Shown here: piece after piece, positions 33,894-44,331 of the stretch
Layout of the letters: every line of letters begins with the position of its first letter
How positions within the stretch are numbered: the stretch's first letter is position 1
From: Hippasteria phrygiana
Lineage: Eukaryota > Echinodermata > Asteroidea > Valvatida > Goniasteridae
NCBI GenBank assembly: GCA_037893225.1
Contig: JAZGUH010000483.1
Span: 1,550,001-1,614,000 of the forward strand
Direction of reading: 5' to 3'
Length of the DNA stretch: 64,000 bases
Program-made: the position numbers and the translations under genes
Notes under the pieces: generated by a model
The model's database searches: none
What the model saw: only the letters and a program-made list of their open reading frames with translations
Told to the model about the DNA's origin: nothing

Positions 33894-34733
33894 TGTGGTG
33901 ATTCAGTATAATTTAATGAGTGTGACCACATGAGGGCGCTATATATGTTGTCCATGGACGGACCGGGTATTGCGTATGGATTTGGGGCCTTGGAGTGTAA
34001 TGCGGGGCACATAAGTGGATAATGTATATGTATTAATCAATATGATGTATATTTCAGAGAAAGGGGATGTCAATAGATATGTATTTTCCAATATGCAGCA
34101 CTTTTTGATGGGCTAGACCACATAGCATTGAAATTAGGGGGTGACTAAGTTTCCATTGCGCAGGGATTTGTGCGTTAACTGGCTTCAAGCGCCACATTGT
34201 TTGAGGCTTGTTCTCTTCCGACGAAGTTTTTGAGGCGTACGGATCTAGTCGTCATTCATCAACCGTAATGTGCCAATAACTGAAAGATTTGGACGGGGGA
34301 GGAAGGCCCTAGGCAAGGGGGATGTTTGCTGCATCGACTGGTGAGTTTACAGTTATCTCTGAAGTCGTTTTGGCGACTTTTGCAGTGTGTAATCTGTGTT
34401 TTGAATCCGCAGGTTTGTGTTGTACTAACGTACGCACCTTTATAATTGTACGGTGGCCTAGAATGGGCATTAGTGTACAACTTCAAGTGTGCAGCATGTA
34501 GGGCCTCCCCTAGCACGGTGCATGATAATTATTGACGGTTATTAATTTATGTTGTGGAATATATTGTATGTAGGTCGATGCACATTTTATTTGCATCCTT
34601 TATTATGTGTAAACAGGTCTTTTCTGCAGAGGGATGATTATTATTGTCAAATAAACCAGCGCCGGTCCTGGCTTGGAATACCCCAATTTGAGCTCACCGC
34701 CTCTCTCTCTTCTCTATACGGAGTTTCACTACA
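33894..34733 (+). repeat. 5' LTR of gypsy element 1
   Basis: Contains GCGCTATATATG early (candidate TATA) and AATAAA at about 34650 near the right end (candidate R/U5 polyadenylation signal). Ends ACTACA. Confidence 0.95.
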
Positions 34734-34735
34734 AA

Positions 34736-34752
34736 TGGTAACACGGATGGGG
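34736..34752 (+). promoter_or_regulatory. Primer-binding site of gypsy element 1
   Basis: TGGTAACACGGATGGGG two bases after the LTR; the leading TGG pairs with tRNA CCA. The tRNA species was not identified. Confidence 0.6.
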
Positions 34753-35320
34753 TGTGTCCAAGCTGAATTTTCTACTTGTGGTGTTGATAAGACTACTGTT
34801 AACTGTTGCTGTTAATTGATCTGCTACTGCGTGTGGTCCCTACTGCATGTACTGGAACAACTAAAAAGTGGAGTGCATTGCTGCAGACGAGTACTGTTGG
34901 CAGTTCAAGTGTACCGTTGGCCGTGGATCGTCGGGGCTGAGACGGACTGACTCAAGAGCTCCACTGGTGGTGGTAGGAGTCAAGTTGGCTGATTTGAATT
35001 GAACTGCAAGTACATGTATATGGGGTCAATTACAGTTCGGAAAATGAATGTAGTCTGTAGGTTCGGTATTGTAATTTGAGATTATAATATCGTTTATTTT
35101 GTGCACATTTCAGAGTCGATTTTATTAATGAATGTGCACGTATTGTAATTTTTTTTTTTCTCAGCAAAAGACCAGTCGGTGTAGTTGTTGTTTACGAGGT
35201 GAATGCCAAACAAGGTTTCGTGTAGAATTGAATTGATTGACCCAATTATTGTGGTGGATTGCTATTTTAAGGCTGAATTTGGGTGGTTTTCCTTCTTGTC
35301 CATAAATTTAAATTTTTAAC
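34753..35320 (+). other. 5' leader of gypsy element 1
   Basis: About 570 bp of untranslated leader between the primer site and the Gag ATG; no ORF supported. Confidence 0.7.
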
Positions 35321-36415
35321 ATGGCAACCTCGGAGGCAGGGCTTGTCGAGCAATTGGTGAAGGGTTTGACCGAGGCATTAAAACAGAACAAGCCCTCGTT
35401 CCAGCGACCCATAAAATTATCATGGTTTTCTGGTCGTCCGGTCAGGCCAGGGGATCCAACAGTTAAGGAATGGCTAGAAGAGGTCGACATTTATTGTCGA
35501 CAGTGCCGAATTCCAGAATCTGAGAAGCCCCAGGTGGTGATAAACCACCTGAAAGGTACTGCGCGGGATGAAATTAAATGCCATGGTGAATCGGAGCTGA
35601 GTCTTGACGCTTTGGGGCAACTGCTGCATAAACATTTTGGTGGTGGGGAAACCTTACAGTCCTTACATAAGGCCATTTATGACCGATACCAGGGTGAGCA
35701 TGAACCACTGATGGATTTTTCTAGGGAGCTGATCCGTCTGTATGATCGGATTTTAGAGATTGCTCCGGCCGCTCAGAAAGAATCCTTGAAGAGCCTCAAG
35801 GACAAAGCATTAATAAGCCAGTTTGTTGCAGGGGCCCGTGGACAGAGCACTCGCCTAGAATTAAGGCGTCTTGAGTTAGAAAATCCTAGTAAGACTTTCA
35901 ATGAGATTAGGGATTTGGCCCTTGAAATGTTTAGGGATGTGGAGAGGACCCCAAGGGTCAGGACCACCCAGATTCGCCATGTCAGATCAGATTTAGAGCA
36001 GGGATTTATGGGAGACATTGAATCAACTGGGGAAGTTGATGAGGTTTGTGTTGATAGGATTAATACACAGGTTGAGCATGGGCAGCCGACCCAGGACAAG
36101 ATACTGAAATCAATTCAGGATATGCAGGGGCAGATTGCTAAACAGCAGGAACAAATTAATGCCTTGGTTGACAATATGTCAAAGTTGAGCCTACCTGTTA
36201 GGGGTGGGAATGCGACTACTGAGCAGTTTCCCGGTAGTGGGCAACGCGGGCCAGTGAGGTGTTTCAGATGCAAGAAACTTGGCCATATCAGAGCGCAGTG
36301 CCGTGTTAGACTACCTGCAGGTCCCAGCAGTGAGGATGGAAATTCCTCTGGGGGGTACATGCAACAAGGTGTGCCGGTGCTTCAGCAAAATCAAAGTGGG
36401 GAGGGGTCAAACTAG
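35321..36415 (+). CDS. gag: Gag of gypsy element 1
   Basis: 364 residues. The N-terminal half (WFSGRPVRPGDPTVKEWLEE onward) has the helical retrotransposon-gag pattern, and a CCHC zinc knuckle C-x2-C-x4-H-x4-C lies near residues 314-327, expected for RNA packaging. Forms the particle shell in the cytoplasm. Stop TAG at 36413. The Pol frame is open from 36334, overlapping the Gag end by 82 nt in the -1 frame; a run of six G at 36350-36355 is the only obvious slippery stretch and is not a canonical heptamer, so the frameshift mechanism is inferred. Confidence 0.9.
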   Translation: MATSEAGLVEQLVKGLTEALKQNKPSFQRPIKLSWFSGRPVRPGDPTVKEWLEEVDIYCRQCRIPESEKPQVVINHLKGTARDEIKCHGESELSLDALGQLLHKHFGGGETLQSLHKAIYDRYQGEHEPLMDFSRELIRLYDRILEIAPAAQKESLKSLKDKALISQFVAGARGQSTRLELRRLELENPSKTFNEIRDLALEMFRDVERTPRVRTTQIRHVRSDLEQGFMGDIESTGEVDEVCVDRINTQVEHGQPTQDKILKSIQDMQGQIAKQQEQINALVDNMSKLSLPVRGGNATTEQFPGSGQRGPVRCFRCKKLGHIRAQCRVRLPAGPSSEDGNSSGGYMQQGVPVLQQNQSGEGSN

Positions 36416-36438
36416 CTTCCTCCATCTCCTTAGGCCGG

Positions 36439-39400
36439 GTGGTGGGGGATGGTCAAGGAAAGGCCTTGCCCGTCAGGGAGTCAGTAGCTGGGGATGTTGT
36501 GGCGCCTAACCTGTCTGCAGATGACTTGCTTACAAAGTTAGTGAAGGGCAGCCCAAAGGCTCAGGTCACGCTAGCTGGGGTTCCAGTAGAGTGTGTTTTA
36601 GACACAGGCGCTGAGACGTCTCTAATTAGTGCTGGTTTTTACCATGAACATCTGGCAGGAAAGATGAGTGGCCTTAAGCCACTTGGTACTTACTTACGTG
36701 TGTATGGTGTAGGTCAGATGGAGTTGCCTGTCGACGGATATGTTGAGGTTCCCCTGGTGGTTCACAACCATACGGTAATGGCTCACTTCTTGGTGGTTAA
36801 GGAATTCCCTTGTGGTGAGGTTAGAGGTAGGAGGTGCCCCGTGTTACTTGGCTGTAACGTGTTGCATTTGCTGAGGGACCTGAAGGTTGATCCAAAAGTT
36901 AAAGATGCGGAGGCGTGGAATGTCGCTATCCAGTGGTATAGGCTTGCCAAAGATCCGGTGCAAGGGAAATCAGTGAGAACTGATCGCGGGGTAGGGAAAC
37001 CAGTAGCTGTACGTACAGGCAGGAAGCCGACGATTGTCCCTCCGAGACAGGTACAAGCTATTAAATGCCAAATAAGAGCCCCCGTGCATGTTTTTCGGGA
37101 CAAAGTAGTCATTGTAGCAGGGTTACAATCGGAACTTGTGGGATCGGCTGATATGCAGTCCGACGGAGTAAGTAGTTTAGGTGAGGCAGGCCAGATTTAT
37201 GACTCTTGTGATCAATGTAACGGGAAAACTGTCAGCGTACTAGTGGCTAATCTAGGTACACAGGCACTGGTGATAGCCCCGTACACTAAGTTGGGCTCTG
37301 TCCTGGAGGCAACAGTGGGCACATCAGTTGGGTTAGAGTCAGATCAGGGTGGTATAAAGGTGTCTGTCAATAACATTTTAACAGAACAGACAGGCAATTT
37401 GGAGGATGTGTCTCCTGAATCTGGGAACAAGGTTGAAGAGGAGGGAGAGCCACTCTCTGAAACTTTCAGATTTTCTGATGGTACTGCTTACCAGTTGCCA
37501 CCGGGGTTGAGTCTTAATTCGGATATTCTAACTGGGGAACAGAGGGAACAGGTTGCTAGACTTGTCCAGAAGCACGATAGTGTGTTCTCCAAAGGCCCAT
37601 TCGATGTTGGCTGTTGTGATTGCATTCCCCATAAGATTGAAACCGTAGATGAGAAACCAATTAGCGAACCGTACAGAAGAATTCAACCGCACCAAGTACA
37701 GGAAGTGAAATATATGCTTCAACATTTACTGGATCAAGGCATCATTCGAAAGAGTAACAGCTCTTATGCCAGTCCAATCGTGCTGGTCCGAAAGCGCGAT
37801 GGGTCATTGCGCATATGCGTAGATTTCAGGAAGCTAAATTCTAAAACCATACGTGACTCGTTTCCCTTGCCTCGAATTGAGGAGTCCTTGGAAGCTCTGC
37901 GCGGTGGTAGGTTTTTTACCTCCTTGGATTTGGCACATGGATACTATCAAGTAACGATGGATGTTGGTTCAGTTGGAAAGACTGCATTTAGGGTGCCATT
38001 CGGTCTGTACGAGTTCACGCGAATGCCTTTTGGCTTAGCAAATGCGCCAGGAACCTTTCAACGGGTTATGGAAATGTGCCTTGGAGACATGAATTTGTCG
38101 GAGTTACTCATCTATTTAGATGACATTCTAGTGTTTTCTTCCTCGTTGGAAGAACATTTGGACCGCCTTGACAAAGTTTTCACTAGGTTACGAGAGTTTG
38201 GTCTTAAGATCAAGGGGAAGAAATGCTGTCTTTTCCGTGATCAGGTTTTGTACTTGGGGCATGTTATAAATTCCCATGGTATCTCAGTGGACGACGACAA
38301 GATTCAGCGCATTAGGGACTGGCCCATACCGCGAACAGCTGAACACCTTAGATCTTTCTTGGGCTTAGCCGGATACTATCGCCGATTCGTGCAAGGGTTC
38401 TCGCAGATAGCAGCGCCGCTACATGCCTTGCTTCCTCCGTTGACTAAGGGGAAGAATGCCAAGCGCGTACGAGTGTTCAACTGGAGCGACGAGGCGCAGA
38501 ACGCATTTGATCAGCTTAAGCAGGCATTGATACGCGCTCCTGTCTTGGCGTATCCCGACTTCTCCCGCCCGTTCGTGCTCGAGGTGGATGCCTCGCTAAA
38601 GGGGCTTGGGGCATGTTTGGTCCAACAGGATGCTGAAGGTAGAAAACATCCCATTGCGTACGCCAGTAGGGGGTTGCGCGGAGTCGAATCGAAGTATCCA
38701 GATTATAGTTCGTTCAAGATCGAGCTTTTGGCCTTGAAATGGGCTGTAGTTGATAAATTCAGAGATTATTTGATGGGTGTACCATTCACGGTCTTAACTG
38801 ACAATAACCCTCTCTCCCATATACAGACAGCCAAATTGGGGGCTTGCGAATCAAGGTGGGTGGCGCAGCTTTCTGCTTTTAATTTTGATATAAAGTTTCG
38901 AAGTGGGATTAGCAACCGCTGCGCAGATGCGCTTAGCCGTTATCCGGGGCATTGTTCAGTAGAAGAGGTGGAGGAGACAGTGCGGCGTAATACATATTCT
39001 ACCCAGCTCCCTTTGCATGTCGGCGCTTGCGAAGTACGGCCCTCAGTGGAACTGGATGAGCCGAATGTGTCGGTTGGTCCCCCGGGTGTTTTTCCTTCCT
39101 GGTCGCCTCGGCAGCTCTCTGAGTTGCAGAGGACAGATCCCACCCTGAAGACAATTTGGGAACGCTGGGAACGACACTGGCGCCCTGGCGAGGTTGTCCA
39201 AGGGCAACAGGGTGACTCCCCTGCCTTGAAGTTGTGGTTATGGCAGTGGTCGCGGATTGTGGAGCGCGACGGGGTCCTTTGTCGCCGAGTGGAGGACCCA
39301 TTGGTTGGGGAGTTGTTTCAGGTGTTGTTGCCAGCGAGCCTCCAACAAAGGGCTATTGAAGGGTGTCATGAGGGTTGGGGGCATCAAGGTGTTATGCGGA

Positions 39401-40632
39401 CTTGCTCGCTCCTCCGGAGGCGTGTGTATTGGCCAAAAATGGCTGCAGCTGTCCGTAGGCATATCGGGAAGTGCAAAAAATGCGTCATTGCAAAGGCTTC
39501 ACAGCCTATTCCAAGAGTTCCCATGCGCCATTTGCTGGCATTTAGACCTCTAGAGGTTCTAGCTATAGATTTTGTCAAGATCGACAAGGGGCGTGGTGGG
39601 TATGAGGACGTGCTTGTCATGACGGATGTGTACACTAAGTTTGTACAAGCTATACCGTGCAAGGATCAATGTGCAGAAACGGTCGCTAAGGCACTCCGAG
39701 ATCACTGGTTTTCGCGATTCGGCATACCAAATAGGCTTCATAGTGACCAGGGTCGCAACTTTGAGGGGGATGTGGTGAGGGAGCTGTGCGCGTTATATGG
39801 CATTAAAAAGTCCCGAACGACACCTTATCACCCTGAGGGGAACGCGCAAGCTGAACGGTTTAATCGTACGCTATTCGGGTTAATCAGGTCTGTCGATGAA
39901 CAGGATCGGCGAAAATGGCCAGATTTGCTGCCCCATCTGACTTTCGTCTATAATGCTACCCCTCATTGTAGCACAGGAGTTGCGCCATACACCCTGATGT
40001 TTGGTCGTGAGCCCTTGATCCCGTTGGATCAAATCCTGGGTCGCACAGACAGTGACTGGGACTTAGATTTTACACGGGAACAACATCAACTTCTTAACCG
40101 GGCAAAAGAATTGGTGAGGGATAATGTAAAGAAGAAGTGTCAGCAGAATGAATCTGGGTACAATGCAAAGGCTAAGGCGTGTCCAATACCAGTTGGTGCG
40201 CAGGTCCTTTTAAGGAAGTGCGCATTTAGGGGTCGTCATAAGATTCAGGACAAATACGAAAGAGCTCCATACAAAGTTGTCTGGGTAAATGAGCACGGGG
40301 ATGTCTATCGGATCCGCCCGGTAAATGGGGGTCAGGAAAAGACAGTCAATCGAAAGTACTTACTGTTGGATCCGCTGGCCGAGTCGGAATCGGAGAGTAG
40401 CGGTGATTCTGACGGGGACTCAGACGATGGCTGCTTGTTCATGACAGATGGAAGTAATTCCATTGGCAGGCCTCGGGAATTGAGTCAGGGACTAGGCAAT
40501 GGAAAAGTAGGGAAGCCACCCCAGGTGACAAGCTCTGATACATGTAGGTCATTGCCTCTTAGGAGATCTAATAGAAGTACTAGGGGTACACATCGTAACC
40601 CACACCGACTTCCTCGGTCAACCCGCCCTTAA
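36439..40632 (+). CDS. pol: Pol polyprotein of gypsy element 1 (protease, RT, RNase H, integrase)
   Basis: About 1397 residues counted from 36439, which is a GTG and not a real start; the frame is open from 36334 and is presumably entered from Gag by -1 frameshifting. Domains in order: aspartic protease DTGAE (Asp about residue 55); reverse transcriptase with YLDD at 559-562; RNase H beginning near 710 (EVDAS); integrase with HHCC zinc finger near 977-1015 and catalytic Asp (AIDF), Asp (HSDQG) and Glu (AQAERF) in D,D-35-E spacing; then a GPY/F-like region and an acidic Ser/Asp-rich tail. Gene order protease-RT-RH-IN is that of Ty3/gypsy. No stop or frameshift. Confidence 0.95.
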   Translation: MVGDGQGKALPVRESVAGDVVAPNLSADDLLTKLVKGSPKAQVTLAGVPVECVLDTGAETSLISAGFYHEHLAGKMSGLKPLGTYLRVYGVGQMELPVDGYVEVPLVVHNHTVMAHFLVVKEFPCGEVRGRRCPVLLGCNVLHLLRDLKVDPKVKDAEAWNVAIQWYRLAKDPVQGKSVRTDRGVGKPVAVRTGRKPTIVPPRQVQAIKCQIRAPVHVFRDKVVIVAGLQSELVGSADMQSDGVSSLGEAGQIYDSCDQCNGKTVSVLVANLGTQALVIAPYTKLGSVLEATVGTSVGLESDQGGIKVSVNNILTEQTGNLEDVSPESGNKVEEEGEPLSETFRFSDGTAYQLPPGLSLNSDILTGEQREQVARLVQKHDSVFSKGPFDVGCCDCIPHKIETVDEKPISEPYRRIQPHQVQEVKYMLQHLLDQGIIRKSNSSYASPIVLVRKRDGSLRICVDFRKLNSKTIRDSFPLPRIEESLEALRGGRFFTSLDLAHGYYQVTMDVGSVGKTAFRVPFGLYEFTRMPFGLANAPGTFQRVMEMCLGDMNLSELLIYLDDILVFSSSLEEHLDRLDKVFTRLREFGLKIKGKKCCLFRDQVLYLGHVINSHGISVDDDKIQRIRDWPIPRTAEHLRSFLGLAGYYRRFVQGFSQIAAPLHALLPPLTKGKNAKRVRVFNWSDEAQNAFDQLKQALIRAPVLAYPDFSRPFVLEVDASLKGLGACLVQQDAEGRKHPIAYASRGLRGVESKYPDYSSFKIELLALKWAVVDKFRDYLMGVPFTVLTDNNPLSHIQTAKLGACESRWVAQLSAFNFDIKFRSGISNRCADALSRYPGHCSVEEVEETVRRNTYSTQLPLHVGACEVRPSVELDEPNVSVGPPGVFPSWSPRQLSELQRTDPTLKTIWERWERHWRPGEVVQGQQGDSPALKLWLWQWSRIVERDGVLCRRVEDPLVGELFQVLLPASLQQRAIEGCHEGWGHQGVMRTCSLLRRRVYWPKMAAAVRRHIGKCKKCVIAKASQPIPRVPMRHLLAFRPLEVLAIDFVKIDKGRGGYEDVLVMTDVYTKFVQAIPCKDQCAETVAKALRDHWFSRFGIPNRLHSDQGRNFEGDVVRELCALYGIKKSRTTPYHPEGNAQAERFNRTLFGLIRSVDEQDRRKWPDLLPHLTFVYNATPHCSTGVAPYTLMFGREPLIPLDQILGRTDSDWDLDFTREQHQLLNRAKELVRDNVKKKCQQNESGYNAKAKACPIPVGAQVLLRKCAFRGRHKIQDKYERAPYKVVWVNEHGDVYRIRPVNGGQEKTVNRKYLLLDPLAESESESSGDSDGDSDDGCLFMTDGSNSIGRPRELSQGLGNGKVGKPPQVTSSDTCRSLPLRRSNRSTRGTHRNPHRLPRSTRP

Positions 40633-40951
40633 TGCGTCTGGTTGGCAGCCTGGACTATCTGGTGAATACCGAAGGTTGAGGATTTGCTTTGATGGAAAGT
40701 CTTGGGGTGTCCAGTTTCCTCTTTGCATACTCAGCCGGGAAGTTTCATCAGATGTCTTGGGGGTCAGCTAGGCAGCATCACTGTCAGTGTTTGTAGAGTT
40801 TGTACTTCCATGGGGAGGGCCAAATTTGAGTAAGATTTTCAGATTTTTGCTGAATGATTTTGGTTGTTTGATATATATGTAATGGTTAGAACATGTTTGG
40901 TATTCACCCTTCCGATGCTTCGGACTTCCCCCCCCTTTTTCTGGATTCAAC

Positions 40952-41530
40952 ATGACCTTTGTCCTATTTGGCCACAGTTTTGTGCGGCGTTTGAGAAACA
41001 AATGCAGCTTTACTATGATGATAGGATTAGAACGAGCTCGGGTTCCAATCACTTGTTTGGGGGAGGGTGGCCTCACCTTGAGTAGAATCAGGTCAAAGCC
41101 CGTGGCCTATTTTAGGCAGATCGAGAAGGCTCAACCTTCGATTTTGATTTTGGACCTTGGCACAAATGATTTGTGTTCAAAAGACATAGGGCCAGTAGGA
41201 TTGTATGCCTCCCTGCGAGACTTTGTAAATGAGTTGTCTGGTTGGAACATTTCCCCAGACATTGTAGTTTTTCTTCCAGTGTTGCCTAGAACGGGCAACA
41301 TGCGAAGAAACCAGGTTTCAATAGATCAGTTCAATGAGAAAGCGGAAGTTTTTAACAAGTTGCTGGAGGACATGACTTTCTTAGAAGACAGGTGGTTTGT
41401 GTGGAAGCACAGGGGTCTTCGTCACCCCAGGTACAACTCTGATGGAGTGCACCTAAATGAGCAAGGCATGCTCCAATACGAAAGAACCCTTAGGCAGCTG
41501 GTTAAATTCTTTGAGGCCCGCTGTTGGTGA
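40952..41530 (+). CDS. SGNH/GDSL-hydrolase-like ORF3 inside gypsy element 1
   Basis: 192 residues between Pol and the 3' LTR, in the position where env would lie. SGNH blocks are complete: Ser9 in FGHSFVRRL (block I), Gly37-40 in LGEGG (block II), Asn72 in LGTND (block III) and Asp164/His167 in SDGVHLNEQG (block V). Known SGNH enzymes are esterases/lipases. Comparable domains are known in CR1/L2-type LINE ORF1 and in Ngaro-type tyrosine-recombinase elements; in a Ty3/gypsy element I regard it as unusual. No signal peptide or membrane helix, so cytoplasmic. Likely expressed from a spliced or read-through RNA; no splice site was proven. The start ATG follows a C/T-rich tract. Enzymatic activity is inferred. 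Confidence 0.88.
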   Translation: MTFVLFGHSFVRRLRNKCSFTMMIGLERARVPITCLGEGGLTLSRIRSKPVAYFRQIEKAQPSILILDLGTNDLCSKDIGPVGLYASLRDFVNELSGWNISPDIVVFLPVLPRTGNMRRNQVSIDQFNEKAEVFNKLLEDMTFLEDRWFVWKHRGLRHPRYNSDGVHLNEQGMLQYERTLRQLVKFFEARCW

Positions 41531-41787
41531 AACAGTTGATACTGTACTGGCTGTTGCCAATGAGTGTGGAGTTGTATAGATGATCAATATCCCGGGTTCT
41601 CGAATAATGTAAATATCCATGTTCGAAGTTAGGTAAAAGTAAGAAAAGGGGTTTCCATAATTGTATAATATAAAAATAATGGTGTTCAGTCTTCTGGTAA
41701 ATCGTACATGTAGGCCTACATTGATTTTTTAGAGACAAGAATTTTTCGGATGATCTCCAGGAGAAGATCATTTTAGTAGGGAAGGTT

Positions 41788-42627
41788 TGTGGTGATTCAG
41801 TATAATTTAATGAGTGTGACCACATGAGGGCGCTATATATGTTGTCCATGGACGGACCGGGTATTGCGTATGGATTTGGGGCCTTGGAGTGTAATGCGGG
41901 GCACATAAGTGGATAATGTATATGTATTAATCAATATGATGTATATTTCAGAGAAAGGGGATGTCAATAGATATGTATTTTCCAATATGCAGCACTTTTT
42001 GATGGGCTAGACCACATAGCATTGAAATTAGGGGGTGACTAAGTTTCCATTGCGCAGGGATTTGTGCGTTAACTGGCTTCAAGCGCCACATTGTTTGAGG
42101 CTTGTTCTCTTCCGACGAAGTTTTTGAGGCGTACGGATCTAGTCGTCATTCATCAACCGTAATGTGCCAATAACTGAAAGATTTGGACGGGGGAGGAAGG
42201 CCCTAGGCAAGGGGGATGTTTGCTGCATCGACTGGTGAGTTTACAGTTATCTCTGAAGTCGTTTTGGCGACTTTTGCAGTGTGTAATCTGTGTTTTGAAT
42301 CCGCAGGTTTGTGTTGTACTAACGTACGCACCTTTATAATTGTACGGTGGCCTAGAATGGGCATTAGTGTACAACTTCAAGTGTGCAGCATGTAGGGCCT
42401 CCCCTAGCACGGTGCATGATAATTATTGACGGTTATTAATTTATGTTGTGGAATATATTGTATGTAGGTCGATGCACATTTTATTTGCATCCTTTATTAT
42501 GTGTAAACAGGTCTTTTCTGCAGAGGGATGATTATTATTGTCAAATAAACCAGCGCCGGTCCTGGCTTGGAATACCCCAATTTGAGCTCACCGCCTCTCT
42601 CTCTTCTCTATACGGAGTTTCACTACA
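41788..42627 (+). repeat. 3' LTR of gypsy element 1
   Basis: Same length and, by eye, same sequence as the 5' LTR; preceded by AGTAGGGAAGG, a weak polypurine tract. Confidence 0.95.
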
Positions 42628-43100
42628 CCATCATAAACACTTAATTTTATACCCTTACCCCCTAGGCCAGCCTGTGTGGCAATTCATATTGAATTTCAGA
42701 GTACGAATTTCACTTTAATAGAAAAATGCGTCCGTGATTCTCGACAGTGCTTTAATTACTTGCGACATGAATCACACACGTAACGTGATGCGGAAGTATA
42801 ATCCCCAACGATATCCCCAATAAAAAAAAATTCACGTTTATTTAACAGAGAAATATGTTTTGCATGTTATTTGTTCCTTCCAAATATATAATAGTATACT
42901 ACTATAAGTACTATACGCTGCGCTACGCGTATACATACGATCTTCGGTTTCTTCCCACAAACCAGACACTATCGTATGGTATGTCATGGGGTCGCCGACT
43001 GCATGAAGGTCATGTTGCTCGAAGGTTATGAATATTAACACAAACAAACTCATTTGCATATTACAGCCGCGCCCACATTTTGCAGGATTTCCAAGGGTGC
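42628..43100 (+). repeat. Segment X, copy 1, right part
   Basis: Continues X after the gypsy insertion and is the reverse complement of about 48850-49824, except that X copy 2 carries an insertion at 49000-49567 lacking here. It ends at GCAGGATTTCCAAG. Confidence 0.9.
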
Positions 43101-43577
43101 ACTACACTAATTCATGTCCGAATTTATGCGCCAGCTCATCAACATAAAATGTATACCCGCAACTTTTTTTGAAAAAGGAGAGTTTGTGCCACAACAAATT
43201 GTGGGATTGTGTAAACATAGTCCAGCATCAACTCCCTGGTTTCTGGTCTTCCATCTGTGTGCAGACTTGATAAAATTACTGCTGAAAAATGGGTCCTATT
43301 TGCCCGAGAAAGTGGAGGGATGCCATGTTAAAAATGGCTGTTGATCGGCTTGGGAAATAGGACTTTTTGGGAGGTGCGTTTGGTTTGTGTCAATAATTAA
43401 AAATGTAATTGGTTAACCCCCCCAAAATAGAAAAGAAATGGACAGACAAAAGACCAGACAATAAGTGGCATTTGCTTGTGTAGACCCCACTGATGCTGGG
43501 GTACAGGTTATTGGGCCCTGAACTTTGTTGATTTTACACTGTTGTCAATGGAGCTGGAATTAGTGTGGTGCACCCTA
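43101..43577. other. No gene recognised
   Basis: AT-rich spacer between segment X and a MITE. Confidence 0.5.
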
Positions 43578-43696
43578 TCCAAGACGATAGTGCGAGCCAT
43601 TAGTTGGTATAATCGTACCGTCAGAGGGCGCACTGCATGGAACGAATGAACGCGACGTTAATACACGATCATTATCGATCACTGTCGTCTTGAACC
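43578..43696 (-). mobile_element. CTTGGTTCAAGACG-type MITE, GACAGTG core (inverted)
   Basis: From CCAAGACGATAGTG to CACTGTCGTCTTGAACCAA. The core has AGAGGGCGCACTGCATGGAA. Uninterrupted by the 72-bp mini-element. Confidence 0.85.
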
Positions 43697-44119
43697 AACA
43701 CTCAGCCTTTGGCGGCGATTTCTCGTCAAGGTTGGGGAAGGGAGAGAATTGCACCGTAACTCCACAACCAACAACATTTTTAAAAGAGTTGTTAAGTTGT
43801 ACTCGGTGTCTCTTGTGTATACTGGGAAATTTATGAAAATGTGTGCTGATCTTTGTGTATTCTAGTGCATACTGGTGCATGCAAAAGCCAATGACCCATA
43901 ACATGTATATGACAAGATGGAAATTATCATTGAGGGGGAGGGGGGCCGGGGTGCAGGGCCCCAAAATATATATATATATTAGGGGGGTGTCCCCCCGTGC
44001 GATCCCTCGGGATCGCTGCCCATGTGTATGGAGCGTGATTGTTTACCAATAGACCGTATCCGAATATCAGCTGTGCACAACAACTTGAATAGGCTACTAC
44101 ATGTATATATTGCGGGACA
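43697..44119. other. No gene recognised
   Basis: Contains a (TA)n run and a small GGGGGGTGTCCCCCC hairpin near 43982-43997. Confidence 0.5.
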
Positions 44120-44190
44120 GGTATGTATCGGCACGTATTATGAACGCGGTGTCCCACAACATGGCTGCCATGACGTCATATTCGATACGG
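44120..44190. repeat. Dispersed repeat, copy also at about 63690-63762
   Basis: Shared block ACAACATGG(C/T)TGCCATGACG followed by TCATATTC(G/A)ATACGGTC. Confidence 0.8.
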
Positions 44191-44195
44191 TCTGA

Positions 44196-44331
44196 GCCTG
44201 TTTGTTTCACACGAATCTGGATCGCGATCAGTGATCGAGCCGCTTCGCTCCATCCACGGAATCTGGTGTGTGAACCAACGCACAGATCACTTGTCGCGAT
44301 CCGGATTCGTGTGAAACAAACAAGCCCTTTA
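44196..44331. mobile_element. Palindromic MITE, GCCTGTTTGTTTCACACGAA ends, copy 1
   Basis: Arms of about 42 bp (GGATCGCGATCAGTGAT / ATCACTTGTCGCGATCC). A second copy lies at 49000-49142. Confidence 0.85.

Larger units (their letters stand above)
33894..42627 (+). mobile_element. Intact Ty3/gypsy LTR retrotransposon with an extra SGNH-hydrolase ORF
   Basis: LTRs of 840 bp (33894-34733 and 41788-42627), beginning TGTGGTGATT and ending TCACTACA, with no difference noticed by eye. Target duplication CCAT at 33890-33893 and 42628-42631. Order: LTR, primer site starting TGG at 34736, leader, Gag (35321), Pol (frame open from 36334 to 40632), ORF3 (40952), a purine run before the 3' LTR. Frames are uninterrupted, so the copy is young and possibly competent. 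Clade not assigned. Confidence 0.97.

Noticed and set aside
34259..34516. 85-residue minus-strand ORF, repeated at 42153-42410
   Set aside because: Lies within both LTRs; duplication simply reflects LTR identity and no domain is seen.
40952..41530. Retroviral-type envelope gene in gypsy element 1
   Set aside because: Position fits, but there is no signal peptide, transmembrane segment or glycosylation/cleavage pattern; the motifs are those of an SGNH hydrolase.
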